This document shows, in pieces, positions 43,054 to 55,204 of a DNA stretch of 64,000 bases (its first letter is position 1; each line of letters opens with the position of its first letter). This DNA comes from Coriolopsis trogii (lineage: Eukaryota; Basidiomycota; Agaricomycetes; Polyporales; Polyporaceae): contig JAHYIO010000003.1 in the NCBI GenBank assembly GCA_020543525.1, positions 2,976,001-3,040,000 on the forward strand. The letters run 5' to 3'. The position numbers were made by a program, and so were the translations under genes. A model generated the notes under the pieces. It saw only the letters and a program-made list of their open reading frames with translations, made no database searches and had not been told where the DNA came from.

Positions 43054-44889
43054 ATGGCCTTGAAGGCCTCGGTGCTCTTGGTCGCCCTTGCTCTTTCCCG
43101 CAATGTCCTTGCTTTCCCCCTTGATGTCGACAGCGTCACGACGATCACTGCTACGGCGACCACGACTGCAACTGCGACAGTAACAGCAACGACTGAAGTT
43201 GCTAACACGAACCCTGCATCGTCGTCGACAGTCCCCACGTCTTCAGAGTCTTCATCTGTGTCGTTTCAGGCGGCTTCTCTCGAGTCGTCTTCGCGTCTTG
43301 CAGGCCCAACAACACCATGGACGTCAGACTCTCCAAGCTCCGACACTTTACAGTCGACATCCGCTCCGACTGCAGGAATAACCAGCGGGTCTCCTACAGC
43401 CTCAACGACTAGTACTCCTTTCACGTCGACTACTACTATCATTGCAACAGTCTACCAAGCAGCTCCCACAGTGACCGTGACGGCTTCTCCTCAGACTGTT
43501 ACCGACACGATCACTATCGTTCCTCCCCCGGCCCCTTCGTCGACACTCCCTCCGCCATTCACGGAGACGACTTGGTCGGCACCTCCGGAGATGACGGATC
43601 TATCGGCTTTTCATGTCAAGAAGATCGCGTCTGGCAAGAACAATATGCGCCTCATCACCAGCGACCATTCCACGGAGGGCGATTCATCGTCTGGCTCCTC
43701 TGGGTCGGACTCGCTATTAGGAATTCTCTTCTCCGCGATCCTCCATGGCATCATCCCATCGCCTCCCGAGCCAACTTCGAGTCCTTTCCTCCAGCTCTTC
43801 TATCCCGCGAACTCTATCAACCCGGGCCAGAAGCCGCAGGGCGGGGCGGACTTCTACGCGGTGCCACTGGATCTGAGCCAGGCGACGAACGTAACTCTGG
43901 AATACAGCGTCTTCTTCCCGTCCGACTTTGAATGGGTCCAGGGCGGCAAACTTCCCGGGATCTATGGGGGTCATGACGGATGCTCGGGCGGGGACGACGC
44001 GGAGGAATGCTTCAGCACGCGCTTGATGTGGAGAGGCGGCGGGCAGGGAGAACTGTACCTGGTGAGCAACTTTGCCGTCTGGAGTCGTCGGATACAATGG
44101 CACTCAAAACGTGCGGTTCGTGACAGTATGCACCCAAAGACGAGCAGACGGAGGAACTGTGCAAGACACCGCCGCAGTCTGTATGCGACTCTGACTACGG
44201 TTTGTCTATCGGTCGTGGGGCGTTCAAGTTTGCGAGGGGAAACTGGACGCACATCAGGCAGACGGTGACGCTGAACACTCCTGGCGAGCAGGACGGCGCG
44301 TTCACGCTGGACGTGAATGGCAAGCGCGTGCTTGACCTATCTGATGTGTATTATCGGGGTGCGCCTTCTTCAGGCGGTATCAGTGATCTCCAGCTGAACG
44401 CGTTCGCCTCTGGCGTACTGGATATCGACACAACGTGGAATAGGACGGCGCCGACGCTCGTGCTCATGCAGGACTCTGTGGTTCCTCGAGAAGTTTGGGG
44501 CTTCTCTCCGGGCGATGGTGTCTCTTTCCTTGCGCCGCCTGGAGACGCCTCTGCTATAGATGAGGTGGTGGTCACGCTGACGAGCACGATGACGATCCTC
44601 CTCCCTACATCGACGGTGACTGTCTCCCCGACGAACACTGCGACGACGTACGTTCTGGCGATGGAGACGGCTGCGCCGTTCTCGCCTATCGCTGTTGCAG
44701 CCAAGGAGCCAGTCGGGTTCACAGGGATCTTCTTCAGGTGAGTATTGTGTCTTCTGTGCGGGTTGTCGAGGAAGCGACTGATGCATGTGGACGTGTAGTA
44801 CTTTCTTTGGCGGGCATGAGCAGAAGTATGCGACCCCGAAGGATCAGTACACTTGGTTCAAAGACTTTGCGATGACTATCAATGCTTGA
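43054..44889 (+). CDS. Secreted polysaccharide lyase family 14 protein
   Basis: Exons 43054-44061, 44127-44737, 44799-44889; 569 residues. A signal peptide (residues 1-22, ending VLA) is followed by about 150 residues of Thr/Ser-rich, probably O-glycosylated linker. The lyase fold starts near FLQLFYPANSINPG and carries GGADFYAVPLDL, GGKLPGIYGGHDGCSGG, CFSTRLMWR, LYL-YAPKDEQ across the first splice, YGLSIGRGAF and WTHIRQTVTLNTPG. The last exon gives STFFGGHEQKYATPKDQY, which is typical of this family. PL14 enzymes cleave uronic-acid polysaccharides; the substrate here may be a cell-wall glucuronan or alginate-like polymer. An upstream ATG at 42973 adds residues before the signal peptide and is less likely. 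Confidence 0.9.
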
Positions 44890-46019
44890 AGCGCCCGCCT
44901 CGACAACATCGGTCAATGCGAAGTTCGTCTACGAGGGTATTTCTCAGCCCGACGTGGTCCCAAGTCGAGTATAATGTCCAAATTCCGACCCAGGCAAGGC
45001 ACGAGGGCCTCATGGTACTCTCGATATCAACCAATCATGATATATTAGTCTCAGACTCGCGCGATATCGTTCACATTGTGTTGCATGTATATCCTGTCAT
45101 ACAGTCTTTGCGGTTCGATTTCTTTTCGAATCCATTGGCTTCGTGTTCAACGTTCAACACTCGTCAGTGGTAGCCCTCCGAGTCCAGGGTCCGCTGCTAT
45201 GTCAATAAGGTGAGTCAGCTTGCAGAAGGCTGATCATCTTGCGCCTCAATCGTGTCGGAATGTTCGAAACGTTCCTCGCGGCGCGTACGCATGTGGCGAT
45301 GCAGTCCTGATGAGGACAAGGCACAGCATGACAATCACTTGAGGTTGAGCATGATATCTTCCGTGAGTCACAGCCGTGTCATTCACGATGCGTGTCCTCG
45401 GGTGGTCCGACAATGGTTATATTTCGTATGGATTGTACAGAACTGGGAGGCGTCGATGCGATGCCAGCTGCGGTACATGCTGACCTCCGTCATGTACACG
45501 ACGTATGACGGCATGTACGGAGCTCGGCGTCTGGAAAGTGCAGCTCTGGGATGACATCAGCACTCGAAATGGCGCGAGTCGACTTGGAAAACGTGCGGCG
45601 AGGTAGTTTGTTTGCTTGTGCCGGCGGATGGAGAGAGTTTTGGAGTGGAAGGACGGCGGGGGAGTCGGGCCGGGTCGGGGCTGCGGATAGAGGGGGCGGA
45701 TAAGGGGGCGAGGAAATCTGAAAACGGGCGGGCTCACATTCCAGACTGGGCTCCGGGCCTTGCACTCACTCCACGACACTCTACATCCGTGACCGGTCCT
45801 TGGTGGCCTCCTGTCCCATATGCCTTGCTGACGTTAGCCTTCCGCTCTCGAGTCCTTATCCTCCAGGATTCAGGATCACTGGGCGCACCTCTCCTTCGCT
45901 CTCCCATCTGCCTGTACAACATCTCTTCAACTTCTCCCGTCTGACACCTATACCATCTCTCGACGACTTGTGTATCCAGTCACTCTCATTCTCTCTCTTC
46001 CAATTCACCCACATCCGAC
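44890..46019. other. No recognised gene
   Basis: 1.13 kb between PL14 and the kinase. The right end is pyrimidine-rich leader. Open frames are short and unrecognised. Confidence 0.45.
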
Positions 46020-48501
46020 ATGCTGGACAGCTGGAATTATCACCTCAGTCCATCACCCTCGAGCAGTTCCTCGACCCGTTCCTCCCACTTGAGCGTACTC
46101 AGCACCTCGTCCTCCGTCACCTCCCCTCCTCCCTCTCCTACCGGCAGCAAGACCCACGCGTTCTTCAGCTCGCCGTTCTCGGACGACGCTGCGCCACCCT
46201 TGTCACCTCCCTCTCCCCCGAGCAGCAAAACCCATGCCTTTTTCTCGTCCCCCTTTCACGGCTCTTACTCGTCACCGCAGCCGCCTCCCAATCCGCGTTC
46301 TCGGTCCGCGTCCGAGAAATCAGAGGGCTCGATGTCTAGCAAGTCAGAGGTGAGTGCCGAAGACACTCCGAAGCTGCAGCACAAAGCCCCCGCGCGGTCC
46401 CTTAACGCGGACTTCTTCGGGGCGTCCCTCCTGCCCACCCCGCCACCGAGCATTCGTTCGATATCGTCCGTGCACAGTGCGTCCGGCTCCCGCGATAACT
46501 CACTATCGCCTCCCTCTTTCCGCGTCCCTCTACCCCCGCTCTCTCGCTTCTTCCCCTCTCGCCAGCGCTACGGCTCTGAGGCGGAGTCCCCGAGTCAGAC
46601 GCAGACGAACGTGCGCCCCCGCGACTTCGTCCATCTGGATACGGAGGTTCCTTCACATGCTCCCCGGGATCACTATCACGTTGGCGAGCATACGGAATCC
46701 CCCGACGACTACCATCCGCCCCATCACCTTCCTTCTGCGCAGGTCACGCCCACTGCGCCTTCACACCGTGATGAGAATTTGGATATCCAAGTGTCACGCC
46801 GGCCGCCCTCTCCCCCCACATCTGACTCCGATCAACCACCTCCATACTTGAAACTAGAGCCGGGAGTCACGCTGTCGAGTTCCTCGTTGTCTCTCGAACT
46901 CGTCAAGCCTCTCGGGACAGGTTCCTTCAGCGCGGTTTGGCTCGCGCGCGATACGCAGGGTCAGCTGAAGGCGCTTGAGCTTGTTCGCAAGTCTTCTCTC
47001 GCGCGGAGCAAGAGTCTTCGCGGCCGCAAGTCGCGCACTATCGATGGAACGCGGCCGTTGCGACGGAAGGCGAAGGAGCGGCCGGATAACGAACGAGGTG
47101 CTATCTTATCACCCAAAGACGAGGAGCCGCCGAAGGTACTCGGGAGCACGAAGGGTGGACGATTGGTCGCGGTCAAGATGACGGAGCGGTCCGTGTGCGA
47201 CTCGAATTCGCGTTCGCGTGTAAGCTTTGTGCGCGAGGTCGAGGTTCTTCGGGTGAGTGTCATGTGTCTTGGCTATGCCGCCGACTCGTATTCTGCTGGC
47301 GCCGATACATTGTGCCCGTCGGCGTTGCGGCACAATGGTGCGACACCATGAATAACGACTGTCCGCATACACCGAGCTCTCTCACACGTCCCCTTGTTGG
47401 TCCGCGGTGATCCTTCCACGCTTGTACTGATCGTCTTTACCTGTCTAGCACGTTTCACATCCCTCAATCGTCTCCTACCTACACTCCTTCAGTACACCCT
47501 CTCATCATTGTCTGGTACTAGAGCACATAGCAGGGGGGGAGTTACTCGACCTTGTTGACAACCCTGCAAGTCATGCCCAGATCACTGAACCATTGGTCCG
47601 ACGTATATGGGGTGAACTGTGCAGGGCTGTTGCATGGATGCACAGTGTCGGACTCGTCCATCGAGACATCAAGCTCGAGAGTACGTTATTGCGTCGTTAT
47701 TTGGTGAATCAAGGCTGACAGCATCTGTCTTTGACAGACATCCTTCTCACGACCGACCCTTTCGTGCAACCCTTACCGGCGCATTCGCTCATCAAACTAA
47801 CCGACTTCGGCCTGTCGCGCTTCATCGACCCCGAACATCCATTGTTGACGACGCTTTGCGGGTCGGATTCGTACGCTGCCCCGGAACTTGTGATGGGCAA
47901 GCCTTACGACGGTCGCGAGACCGATGCTTGGGCGTGTGGAGTTGTTCTTTACGCGCTCACCACGCGCAGGTTGCCCTTCGACGGCCCCAACGCCAACGGC
48001 CCCATTCCCCACGACCATCCCCCAAGGGAAGAAGCCGATTGGGAAGTGCAGCTCCGGAAACGCGCGGAACGGAAGGGTCTGCTCAACCGCATCGCCCAGG
48101 GCGAGTACTCGTGGCCCGAGGTCCCCGCGAGCGAGTCCGAGGAGCCGAGAGGGCTCGCGCTTGCCAAGAGTGCGGGCGTCCGTCGCATGGTCGCGCGTCT
48201 GCTCGTGCGGAATCCGCGGAAGCGTGCGCGGGTGGCGGAGCTGTGGGAGGACGAATGGATGCATGAAGAGGGGGCCCCGCCGCCGCCGGTGCTGGAGGTG
48301 CCGTCGGCGTCGTTGGGCGCGGTGCCGTTGCCTGCTGAGGAGGACGTGCTGCCCATTGTTGTGAATGGGGTAGACGGATCTGAGGTTGAGGCAGAGGTTG
48401 ATGGAGTTGATGGGGATGGGGACGGGGAATGCGACGAGGAGGGTGTCCTTGTCGATGGCGAGGATATTGGGCCGGGCAGCGTCGCTTGTCAGGAGCATTA
48501 G
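46020..48501 (+). CDS. Serine/threonine protein kinase with long disordered N-terminus
   Basis: Exons 46020-47252, 47449-47680, 47738-48501; 742 residues. About 290 Ser/Pro-rich residues precede the kinase domain. Visible motifs: GTGSFSAVW (about 299), VAVKM (about 383), HRDIKLEN built over the second splice (about 483), DFGLSRF (about 511), YAAPE (about 535) and DAWACGVVLYAL. Some 65 basic residues are inserted between the glycine loop and the VAVK lysine, far more than usual. The C-terminal tail is acidic (VDGVDGDGDGECDEE). The layout suits a fungal CAMK-type kinase; the exact orthologue is not clear. SKTHAFFSSPF occurs twice in the N-terminus. Confidence 0.87.
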
Positions 48502-49357
48502 CTGCTAAGCTGCTACCCGGGTCAACTCCTTCCTCGTTGCTCCCTTTCCTTGCTGCCTCCTTCCTGTCCTCTATCCGGCTGTGTTCTTGTTCGTGAGGTG
48601 ATAATACGTCCGTCAACTGTTCCCTGTAGATATTTCTGCCGTCTTCGTCCCGCATATTGTTATTGACCCTCACATACATGTTGTCACAGTAACATCCATC
48701 CACATCCATCACCCACATCCGTTCCGCCCTCTTTCACATACATATATACGTATACATACATCTGCTAGCTATAGTCGTCGCTCTCGAGCTCGTCGTGCCT
48801 CTTGCCTCTCCCCCCATCTTTGCCGTGTCCGTGTCCGTGTCCGTGTTTGCGTTCGTGTTACTCGCGTCTAAAGCCGTTCATGTTCCATCTGTGCAGAATG
48901 TTTGACTCTATATGCGATCTTCGTCCTGTGTACTTACGTGGCACCCTCCATATAAAGGTTCGCACCTCACAAGAATCCATCCATTTAGATACCCCCTGCA
49001 ATTGTTCCCGTTGCGAAAGCCAACACGTACTCACTGAAGTGGTCACAATGTCAACGTGACAAGGTGTCGTCACCCAGTCTGATCTCTTTTGCTAGCCTTC
49101 AAACATCTTCCGAGGCAGAAGTAGTAGGCTGGTTTCTGAGACGGGGTAAGTTTCGCAACCTCCTAACCCGATGTTTTCGGGACGGTCAAGAAAGGAAGCG
49201 CCGAGATTGGCATGGGCGCCTCGTGTCACTTTCGCGCCTGCGTCCTGCTTGCCCTCCGCCATGAGTCAACCCAGTCTTTGTTGCCGACCAAGACGGCAGC
49301 ATTCAGCTGAGGACCAAGCCGCACCGCGAACCTTTGGAGACTGATAGTACCTACTCA
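48502..49357. other. Intergenic kinase/PRO1
   Basis: 856 bp with a TA-rich patch at about 48735-48765 and four GTGTCC units at about 48826-48850. No gene is seen. Confidence 0.5.
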
Positions 49358-51359
49358 ATGGCTCGCCCTCGACACCCGCCGTCGCAGACGATCGTGATAA
49401 AGCTCGGTAAGTGCTGCCTGCGCTCGGCTCGGCTCGCTCTCTGGCGTCGGCGGGAAGTACTGACCAGTGGACTCTCTCGCAGGGACGTCGTCGATTGTGC
49501 ATGAGACGACGCATCAGCCGCTGTTGTCGACGCTGTCGGCGGTGGTCGAGACGGTCGTCCACCTCCGGGAGCAAGGACACAAGGTTGTGCTCGTGAGCTC
49601 GGGTGCGATCGGGGTCGGCTTGAAGCGGATGGAGGTGCCTACGAGACCGAAGAGTCTGTCGAAAAAGCAGGTGGGTTGTTTGCGTGTACTGGTTTGCATT
49701 GGCAGATGGTGAACGTTTGATGGGTGCCAGGCGCTGGCAGCGATAGGCCAGGGACGACTCATCGCGCTGTGGGATAACCTGTTTGGGCAGCTGGGGCAGC
49801 CTATTGCGCAGATATTGCTCACGCGGGGAGATATATCGGATGTGCGTCCTTCTCACTTGTCTCGCTTTCTCGTTTCTGCTGACGATGGGATCATAGAGAA
49901 CGCGGTATCTCAATGCGGTCAACACGTTCAAGGAGCTGCTGTCGATGGGCGTGGTGCCGATCGTGAACGAGAACGATACTGTCTCTGTCAGCGTGAGTCG
50001 TATGCGTTACTCTCGTCTCGTTAGCGTCTACAACAGGACTTATGTGCGCAGGAAATCAAATTTGGAGACAACGATACACTATCCGCGATCACGTCGTCGA
50101 TGATACATGCCGATTATTTGTTCCTGCTCACTGACGTCGATGGGTTGTACACGTCGAATCCTAGAAAAGACCCGAATGCTGCGAGGATAGACGTCGTATC
50201 TTCGATAGCTTCTATCAGGTCACAAGGTTGGTCCTCGCTGAACGCTTCTGCATACGATGATTCACACAGGCGACAGTAAGCACTACGACGCTTGGGTCAA
50301 ACCTCGGGACAGGGGGAATGGAGACCAAGTTGATTGCGGCCGAAATCGCTACCGCTGCGGGTGTCACGACGATCGTCACTTCCAGCAAAGACCCAAAGAA
50401 CATATTCAAAATCATCGAGTACAACACTCAGTTCAAGTCGGGCGCAAACACGCCTCTCACAGGAACACAGTCAGGTCGTTCGAGCCCTGAGCCAGGCCGC
50501 CTGGTGCCCACACCCGTGGTCAACTCGACACCCTCCAGTGAATCCTCGATCACTCCCACCCCTTCGACGAACAATGTCTCCGCCGCGTCTCCTGTGTCTC
50601 CCCTCGCACGACCTCCTCATACGGTCTTCGTGCCATCCGCCATGCCGCTACGCGATCTCAAGTCTTGGACAAGTCACACGCTCTTCCCGTCAGGGAGCGT
50701 CATCATCGACTCTGGTGCCCACCAGGTTCTCTCGAAGCGAGAATCCGGGGGCCGTCTCCTCGCCGCTGGCGTACTGGGTATTCGGGGAGCGTTTGCTTCG
50801 GGTCAGGCTGTCCGTATCGTTATCCGGAAACGTCGCGCTCGAGATTCATCCGAGGTGGCAACCTCGGCGAACAATGCGGACACCAACCAAGAGGCCGAGT
50901 CTGATGGTTCGGTCACGGTCGGGACGCAGAACGCGTACCCCGACTTGGGCGCATCCACCGTGCCTAACACGCCGGAGATCAACCCTGCGGCTTCGCTCAG
51001 CTCGTCCATCTCGTCAATATCCACGCTGGACCATCACGTGTCCATCGATGAGGAGATGACGCCCTCGGTGTCGCTGAAAGCGTTGCCGGAGGAAGACACG
51101 ATCCTCATCGAGCGGGAGGTGGGGAGCGACGCGACGGAGTGGGAGCTGGAGGAGGTTGGGCGCGGGCTTGCGAACTACAACTCTGCTCAGATAGACCGGG
51201 TGAAGGGTTTGAGAAGGTACCGTATCTTGCTTTTTCCTGCATTTGGTCGGATTCTGACGCTTTCTCCGTCTGCGCAGCTCGTATATCCCGCAGCTGCTAG
51301 GATATGCGGACTCGGAGTACGTTGTAGAAAACATCACGATACGCGTGCCTCCGTCGTAG
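49358..51359 (+). CDS. PRO1: Glutamate 5-kinase with PUA domain
   Basis: First step of proline synthesis: ATP-dependent phosphorylation of glutamate, cytosolic. Seven exons: 49358-49406, 49483-49670, 49731-49841, 49897-49992, 50052-50226, 50277-51216, 51278-51359; 546 residues, more than 100 longer than the yeast enzyme. Motifs: [62 protein letters not shown] and [14 protein letters not shown], the last built over the splice G|GTTGGT to ACAG|TA. The PUA part begins [15 protein letters not shown]. Two Ser/Thr-rich insertions, one before the PUA domain and one inside it ([11 protein letters not shown] ... [10 protein letters not shown]), account for the extra length. Confidence 0.92.
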
Positions 51360-51723
51360 TGGATGTAGAGATGTGAATGCATCCGTTCTGGGCGTTGTGT
51401 ATACGTCGTACTCCAATCCCTCTACGCATGCTGTTTTGCATTCGAGGTAAGCGTTTTCAAGCCTAGGTCAATTCCTGTACCGCGATTGGGTAGAGCAGAC
51501 TAAGCGCTCATATAGTCGCACGTGGGTGAGAAGTGTTTGTTCGGAGCAAACACGGATCTCTGCGAGACTTGCGGAGCGCCGGAGTTGCTTGGGTCGCGAA
51601 TTCTCCACCAAATTCTCTTGTCTCAGCACCACCACCTCTACCACCATCCCCTTTCCCCCTCCTCCCCTACACGTCTTCTCTATCTATCTTATATGTTCTA
51701 ATTTTCTTGGTCTCTGAGCCATC
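51360..51723. other. Intergenic PRO1/PRS
   Basis: 364 bp; the right part is a CT-rich leader before ATG 51724. Confidence 0.5.
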
Positions 51724-53310
51724 ATGTTGCGCGGGAACTCTGTCAGGATCCTCACCGGTGCGTCTCCTGTCATAGCTTACCTGACTGTATGCTGAACGCA
51801 TATACAGGGAACAGTCACCCCGGGCTCGCCCAGGCCGTGGTCGAGCGGTGAGCTTCTGCTTTCCATGAGACACTCCTGCCGCCTCGGGGGCAGACATTCA
51901 TCCCAGTCTCCAGGCTGAACGTCCCTCTCACACCGTGCACGGTGAAGAAGTTCTCTAATGGCGAGATCAACGTCAAAATTGCCGAGTCCGTCCGTGACGA
52001 GGACGTGTACATCATCCAGACTGGCTGCAGCGACGTGAACGACAACCTCATGGAGCTCCTCATTCTCATCTCCGCCTGCAAGGGTGCGTCCGCCCGGAGG
52101 ATCACGGCCGTCATTCCCTGCTTCCCGTATGCGCGCATGGACAAAAAGGACAAGTCGCGGGCACCGATCACCGCCAAGCTCGTCGCGAACATGCTTGCCG
52201 TGGCCGGGTGCGACCACGTTATTACCATGGACCTGCACGCGAGCCAGATCCAGGGCTTTTTCGACTTTCCCGTCGACAACCTCTTCTCTGAGCCTCTCGC
52301 GATCGCATACATCAAGAGGAACATTGACGACTGGAAGAACAGTATCATCGTCAGTCCGGATGCGGGAGGGGCCAAGCGGTGAGTTTTCTTAGATCCGGTG
52401 ATGTGCCTCGGAGCTGTCGATTTGGACCGGACCGCTGGGCGACGCCGGCACGTGTTATACTCTCCAAGCATGCCAACGCAAAGTGACTGGCACAACATGT
52501 GCTCAGTTCACACTGCACCGAATCTGTGAGGTTGCCGCGAGGGTTGCGGACGTATGGCACGTGCTGGCTATGATCGTCATTGAGTTGGTCCATTTCAGAC
52601 TGTTCTTTGGTGCAGATCTCCCTTGGGGGCGCCGTCATACTGACGTACCGCAGCGTTACCGCGATCGCGGACAAACTCGGAGTCGAGTTCGCACTGATTC
52701 ACCGGGAGCGGACACGCAAGCCAGGCGGGCCGGAGAAGATGGAGGTATTAGTCGGAGATGTACGCGACAAGGTGAGTCGACTTACAAATCGTTGGGAGAT
52801 AGGGCCTAAAACAGATATCATCTCAGGTTGCGATCTTGGTAGATGACATGATAGATACCGGCAGTACTCTTGCGCTGGCCGCTCGTTCGCTCGTTGATAA
52901 CGGTGCGAAGAAGGTGTATGCCCTGATTTCTCATGGTGGGTTTTGCTTGTTCCCTTGGCTCGGTTTCTTCCTAATCGAGTTGGACGACCCTCCTCTCAGG
53001 CCTCTTGTCGGAGACCAACATGCAAATGATCGAAGAGCTCCCGATCGAGCAGCTGGTGGTAAGTCTTCAGTTTCATCTTCGCCACGTACGGCGGCCGAGC
53101 CTGCCTTCAGCCGAGACTACATGCTAATCTCATTCATAGGTTACGAATACCGTTCCCCAGACGCAGCATGAGGCCGCGTGCTCGAAGTTGGTCACGATGG
53201 ATGTGAGCAACACCATTGCCGAGAGCATACGGCGTACGCATAATGGCGAGAGTATCTCTCTGCTGTTTGGCGATTGGGCTGAGGGCGCGGGGGTGAACGG
53301 TATGTATTGA
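51724..53310 (+). CDS. Ribose-phosphate pyrophosphokinase (PRPP synthetase)
   Basis: Makes 5-phosphoribosyl-1-diphosphate from ribose 5-phosphate and ATP for nucleotide, His and Trp synthesis. Seven exons: 51724-51757, 51808-51847, 51914-52378, 52654-52771, 52827-52935, 53000-53058, 53140-53310; 331 residues. Motifs: [73 protein letters not shown] and the PRPP loop [12 protein letters not shown]. Intron 3 is 275 nt, unusually long here. The C-terminus [13 protein letters not shown] ends at 53310 if AAC-GGTATG is read through; GGTATG is also a possible donor. Confidence 0.93.
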
Positions 53311-53888
53311 CATTTAGACGGGTGATTCACACCACTTTCTTGCATGGGACGACGACACATAAAACAAAATGTACCACTATATCACCCACAGCAATGGACT
53401 AGAACATGCATGGCTTTGTAATATCGCAATCCACCCCGTTGGCGTTCTGGCGTGAGTGGATCACCATGGCAAATTACCCTATTTGTTGTAGGGTCTGTCA
53501 CTGTCTGTGAACATGGGCGAGAGGATTCCCATCGGCGTGGAAGTCTTGGACGCTGTTCAGGTATGTGGAGTGTCTCGATCCATGGCTCTATCATTGGTTT
53601 TCTCACAAACCGCAGTGTAGGCTTTGATGATGTCTGACCAGCGTAGAATGTCCGCGACCGCTACGCCGGTGACCAACACAGGCTCACGCACGCACGGATG
53701 CTCCAATCGTAATAAAAAGTGTGCGAGCTCGGTGGGGCCAAGGCGACTGCTTCTCTGTTGCTGCTCAGGCGCACCTTCGCTTGCCAAGTTGCCTAGATCC
53801 CCCGTGCCGGTGACGAATTTTCCATTGAGCGCAATTTCCATCTGCTCGAGGAATCTTCGTATCGATCTTGGTGTTTCCCTACAGTGCT
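53311..53888. other. Intergenic PRS/DUF6593 gene
   Basis: 578 bp, no supported gene. Confidence 0.45.
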
Positions 53889-54807
53889 ATGCTCATGAGC
53901 TCGATCTACCACATCAAATCTCCCTCGGGGTTGGGTTCGAGTTCGGGCTCGGGCTCGTCCGTGGACATCAAGACGCAGAAGCTGGTGCTGACGACGACGT
54001 CGCTGCGGAACGTCGTGCTCGCGAACGCGTCGGACGTGCTCTACTACGAGGTCGTGACGCCCGCCTGGGAGCGGCACCGGACGCGGGTGAGCCGGCTGGA
54101 GGTGAAGACGAGCGAGTTTTACACCGTCGCGGAGGTCTTGAACGGGCACGCGCTGGGGGACGTGCGCGGGAGGGAGGAGGACGCGAAGAGGGCGATGGCG
54201 TTGAGGATGTATGGGGTTGGTGAGTTCAGGGCGGTGGATGAATTTTTGCATGTGGAGGTGGCGGAGGGTGCGCGGGCGGGGATGGGGATGGGGACGGGGG
54301 AGAATGGGAAGGGGAAAGGAAAGGGGAAAGAACCAGAGAAAATGTGCGAGGACGACTACGCGATGTGGGCCGTCCTTGGTGGTCGTCTGTGCTTGGTATT
54401 GACCTAGCTTGACTGCAGACAGGCATGGTTTCGCGCAAAAGATGGGGGAAAGTATACGTGGGTGGGGGACAAGGAGCGGTTGGAGGTACGTATCTTCGTA
54501 TGCAGTTCTTCTCCTCGTTTTCTGTATACTACATACTGATATCTTGCAGCTGTGGCGAGAGGACCAACCAAGCAGGCCTGTAGCGGCCTATTACAAGGAG
54601 AAGCGATACTTGCACGTCCTCCGGATGTCGCAGCACCCATATCTCGAGATCGATCCGACAACAATAGAAAGCCTGGACCATATTGTCGGTAAGTAATTAT
54701 GACCAGCCTCGCTCTGCCGTCATCTCCGCGGTTTCTCAAGGTCCTGCACCGGCACAGTTTCGTTTCTTCTGGTCGAGCGCCTGCGGAGGGAACAGGGCTG
54801 CAGTTGA
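53889..54807 (+). CDS. DUF6593 domain protein
   Basis: Four exons: 53889 to 54371 (or 54395), 54423-54485, 54550-54688, 54758-54807; 244 residues in the preferred model. The family pattern is a beta-strand-rich domain: LRNVVLANASDVLYYEVVTP, then KDGGKYTWVGDKERLE, HPYLEIDPTTIESLDHIV and the final VSFLLVERLRRE, which only appears after the last splice. A Lys-Gly rich insert (GENGKGKGKGKEP) lies in the middle. A donor at 54396 would leave only a 27-nt intron, so a donor at 54372 (51 nt) is preferred; both keep the frame. Function unknown; the family is large in Agaricomycetes. Confidence 0.75.
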
Positions 54808-55204
54808 ATGTATGGTACGGCGCCGTTGTCTCGGTCGCACTAAACATCCCGCTATCTCTCGTCTTTCTCACAGCATCCACGCCGTCTTTGGTGTAGACAT
54901 AGACACAGCTCATATTTGAAGCATCGACGGTGTACAAACATATATGGCTTTACACAAACTGGAAACAAGTACTGCTGGCTTTCGTTTCACTGCTACAACG
55001 TGCGGGACGGTCGGACGGAACTTGGGCTTCAGTGGGAGACGTATCTCGTTACAACTTCCTTGACTGAACCGGGAGACTATGCCGGAGGACCCACGGGTGT
55101 CAGCTGCACGGAAAGCAGCGATTTCGGACACCTTGGAGCTCGGGATCCTCGAGACGTATTCGCTCAGGAGCTGTAGGTCACAATGGCCTGCGTGAACGTG
55201 ACAT
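54808..55204. other. Convergent intergenic region
   Basis: 397 bp of 3' flanks; nothing else seen. Confidence 0.5.
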
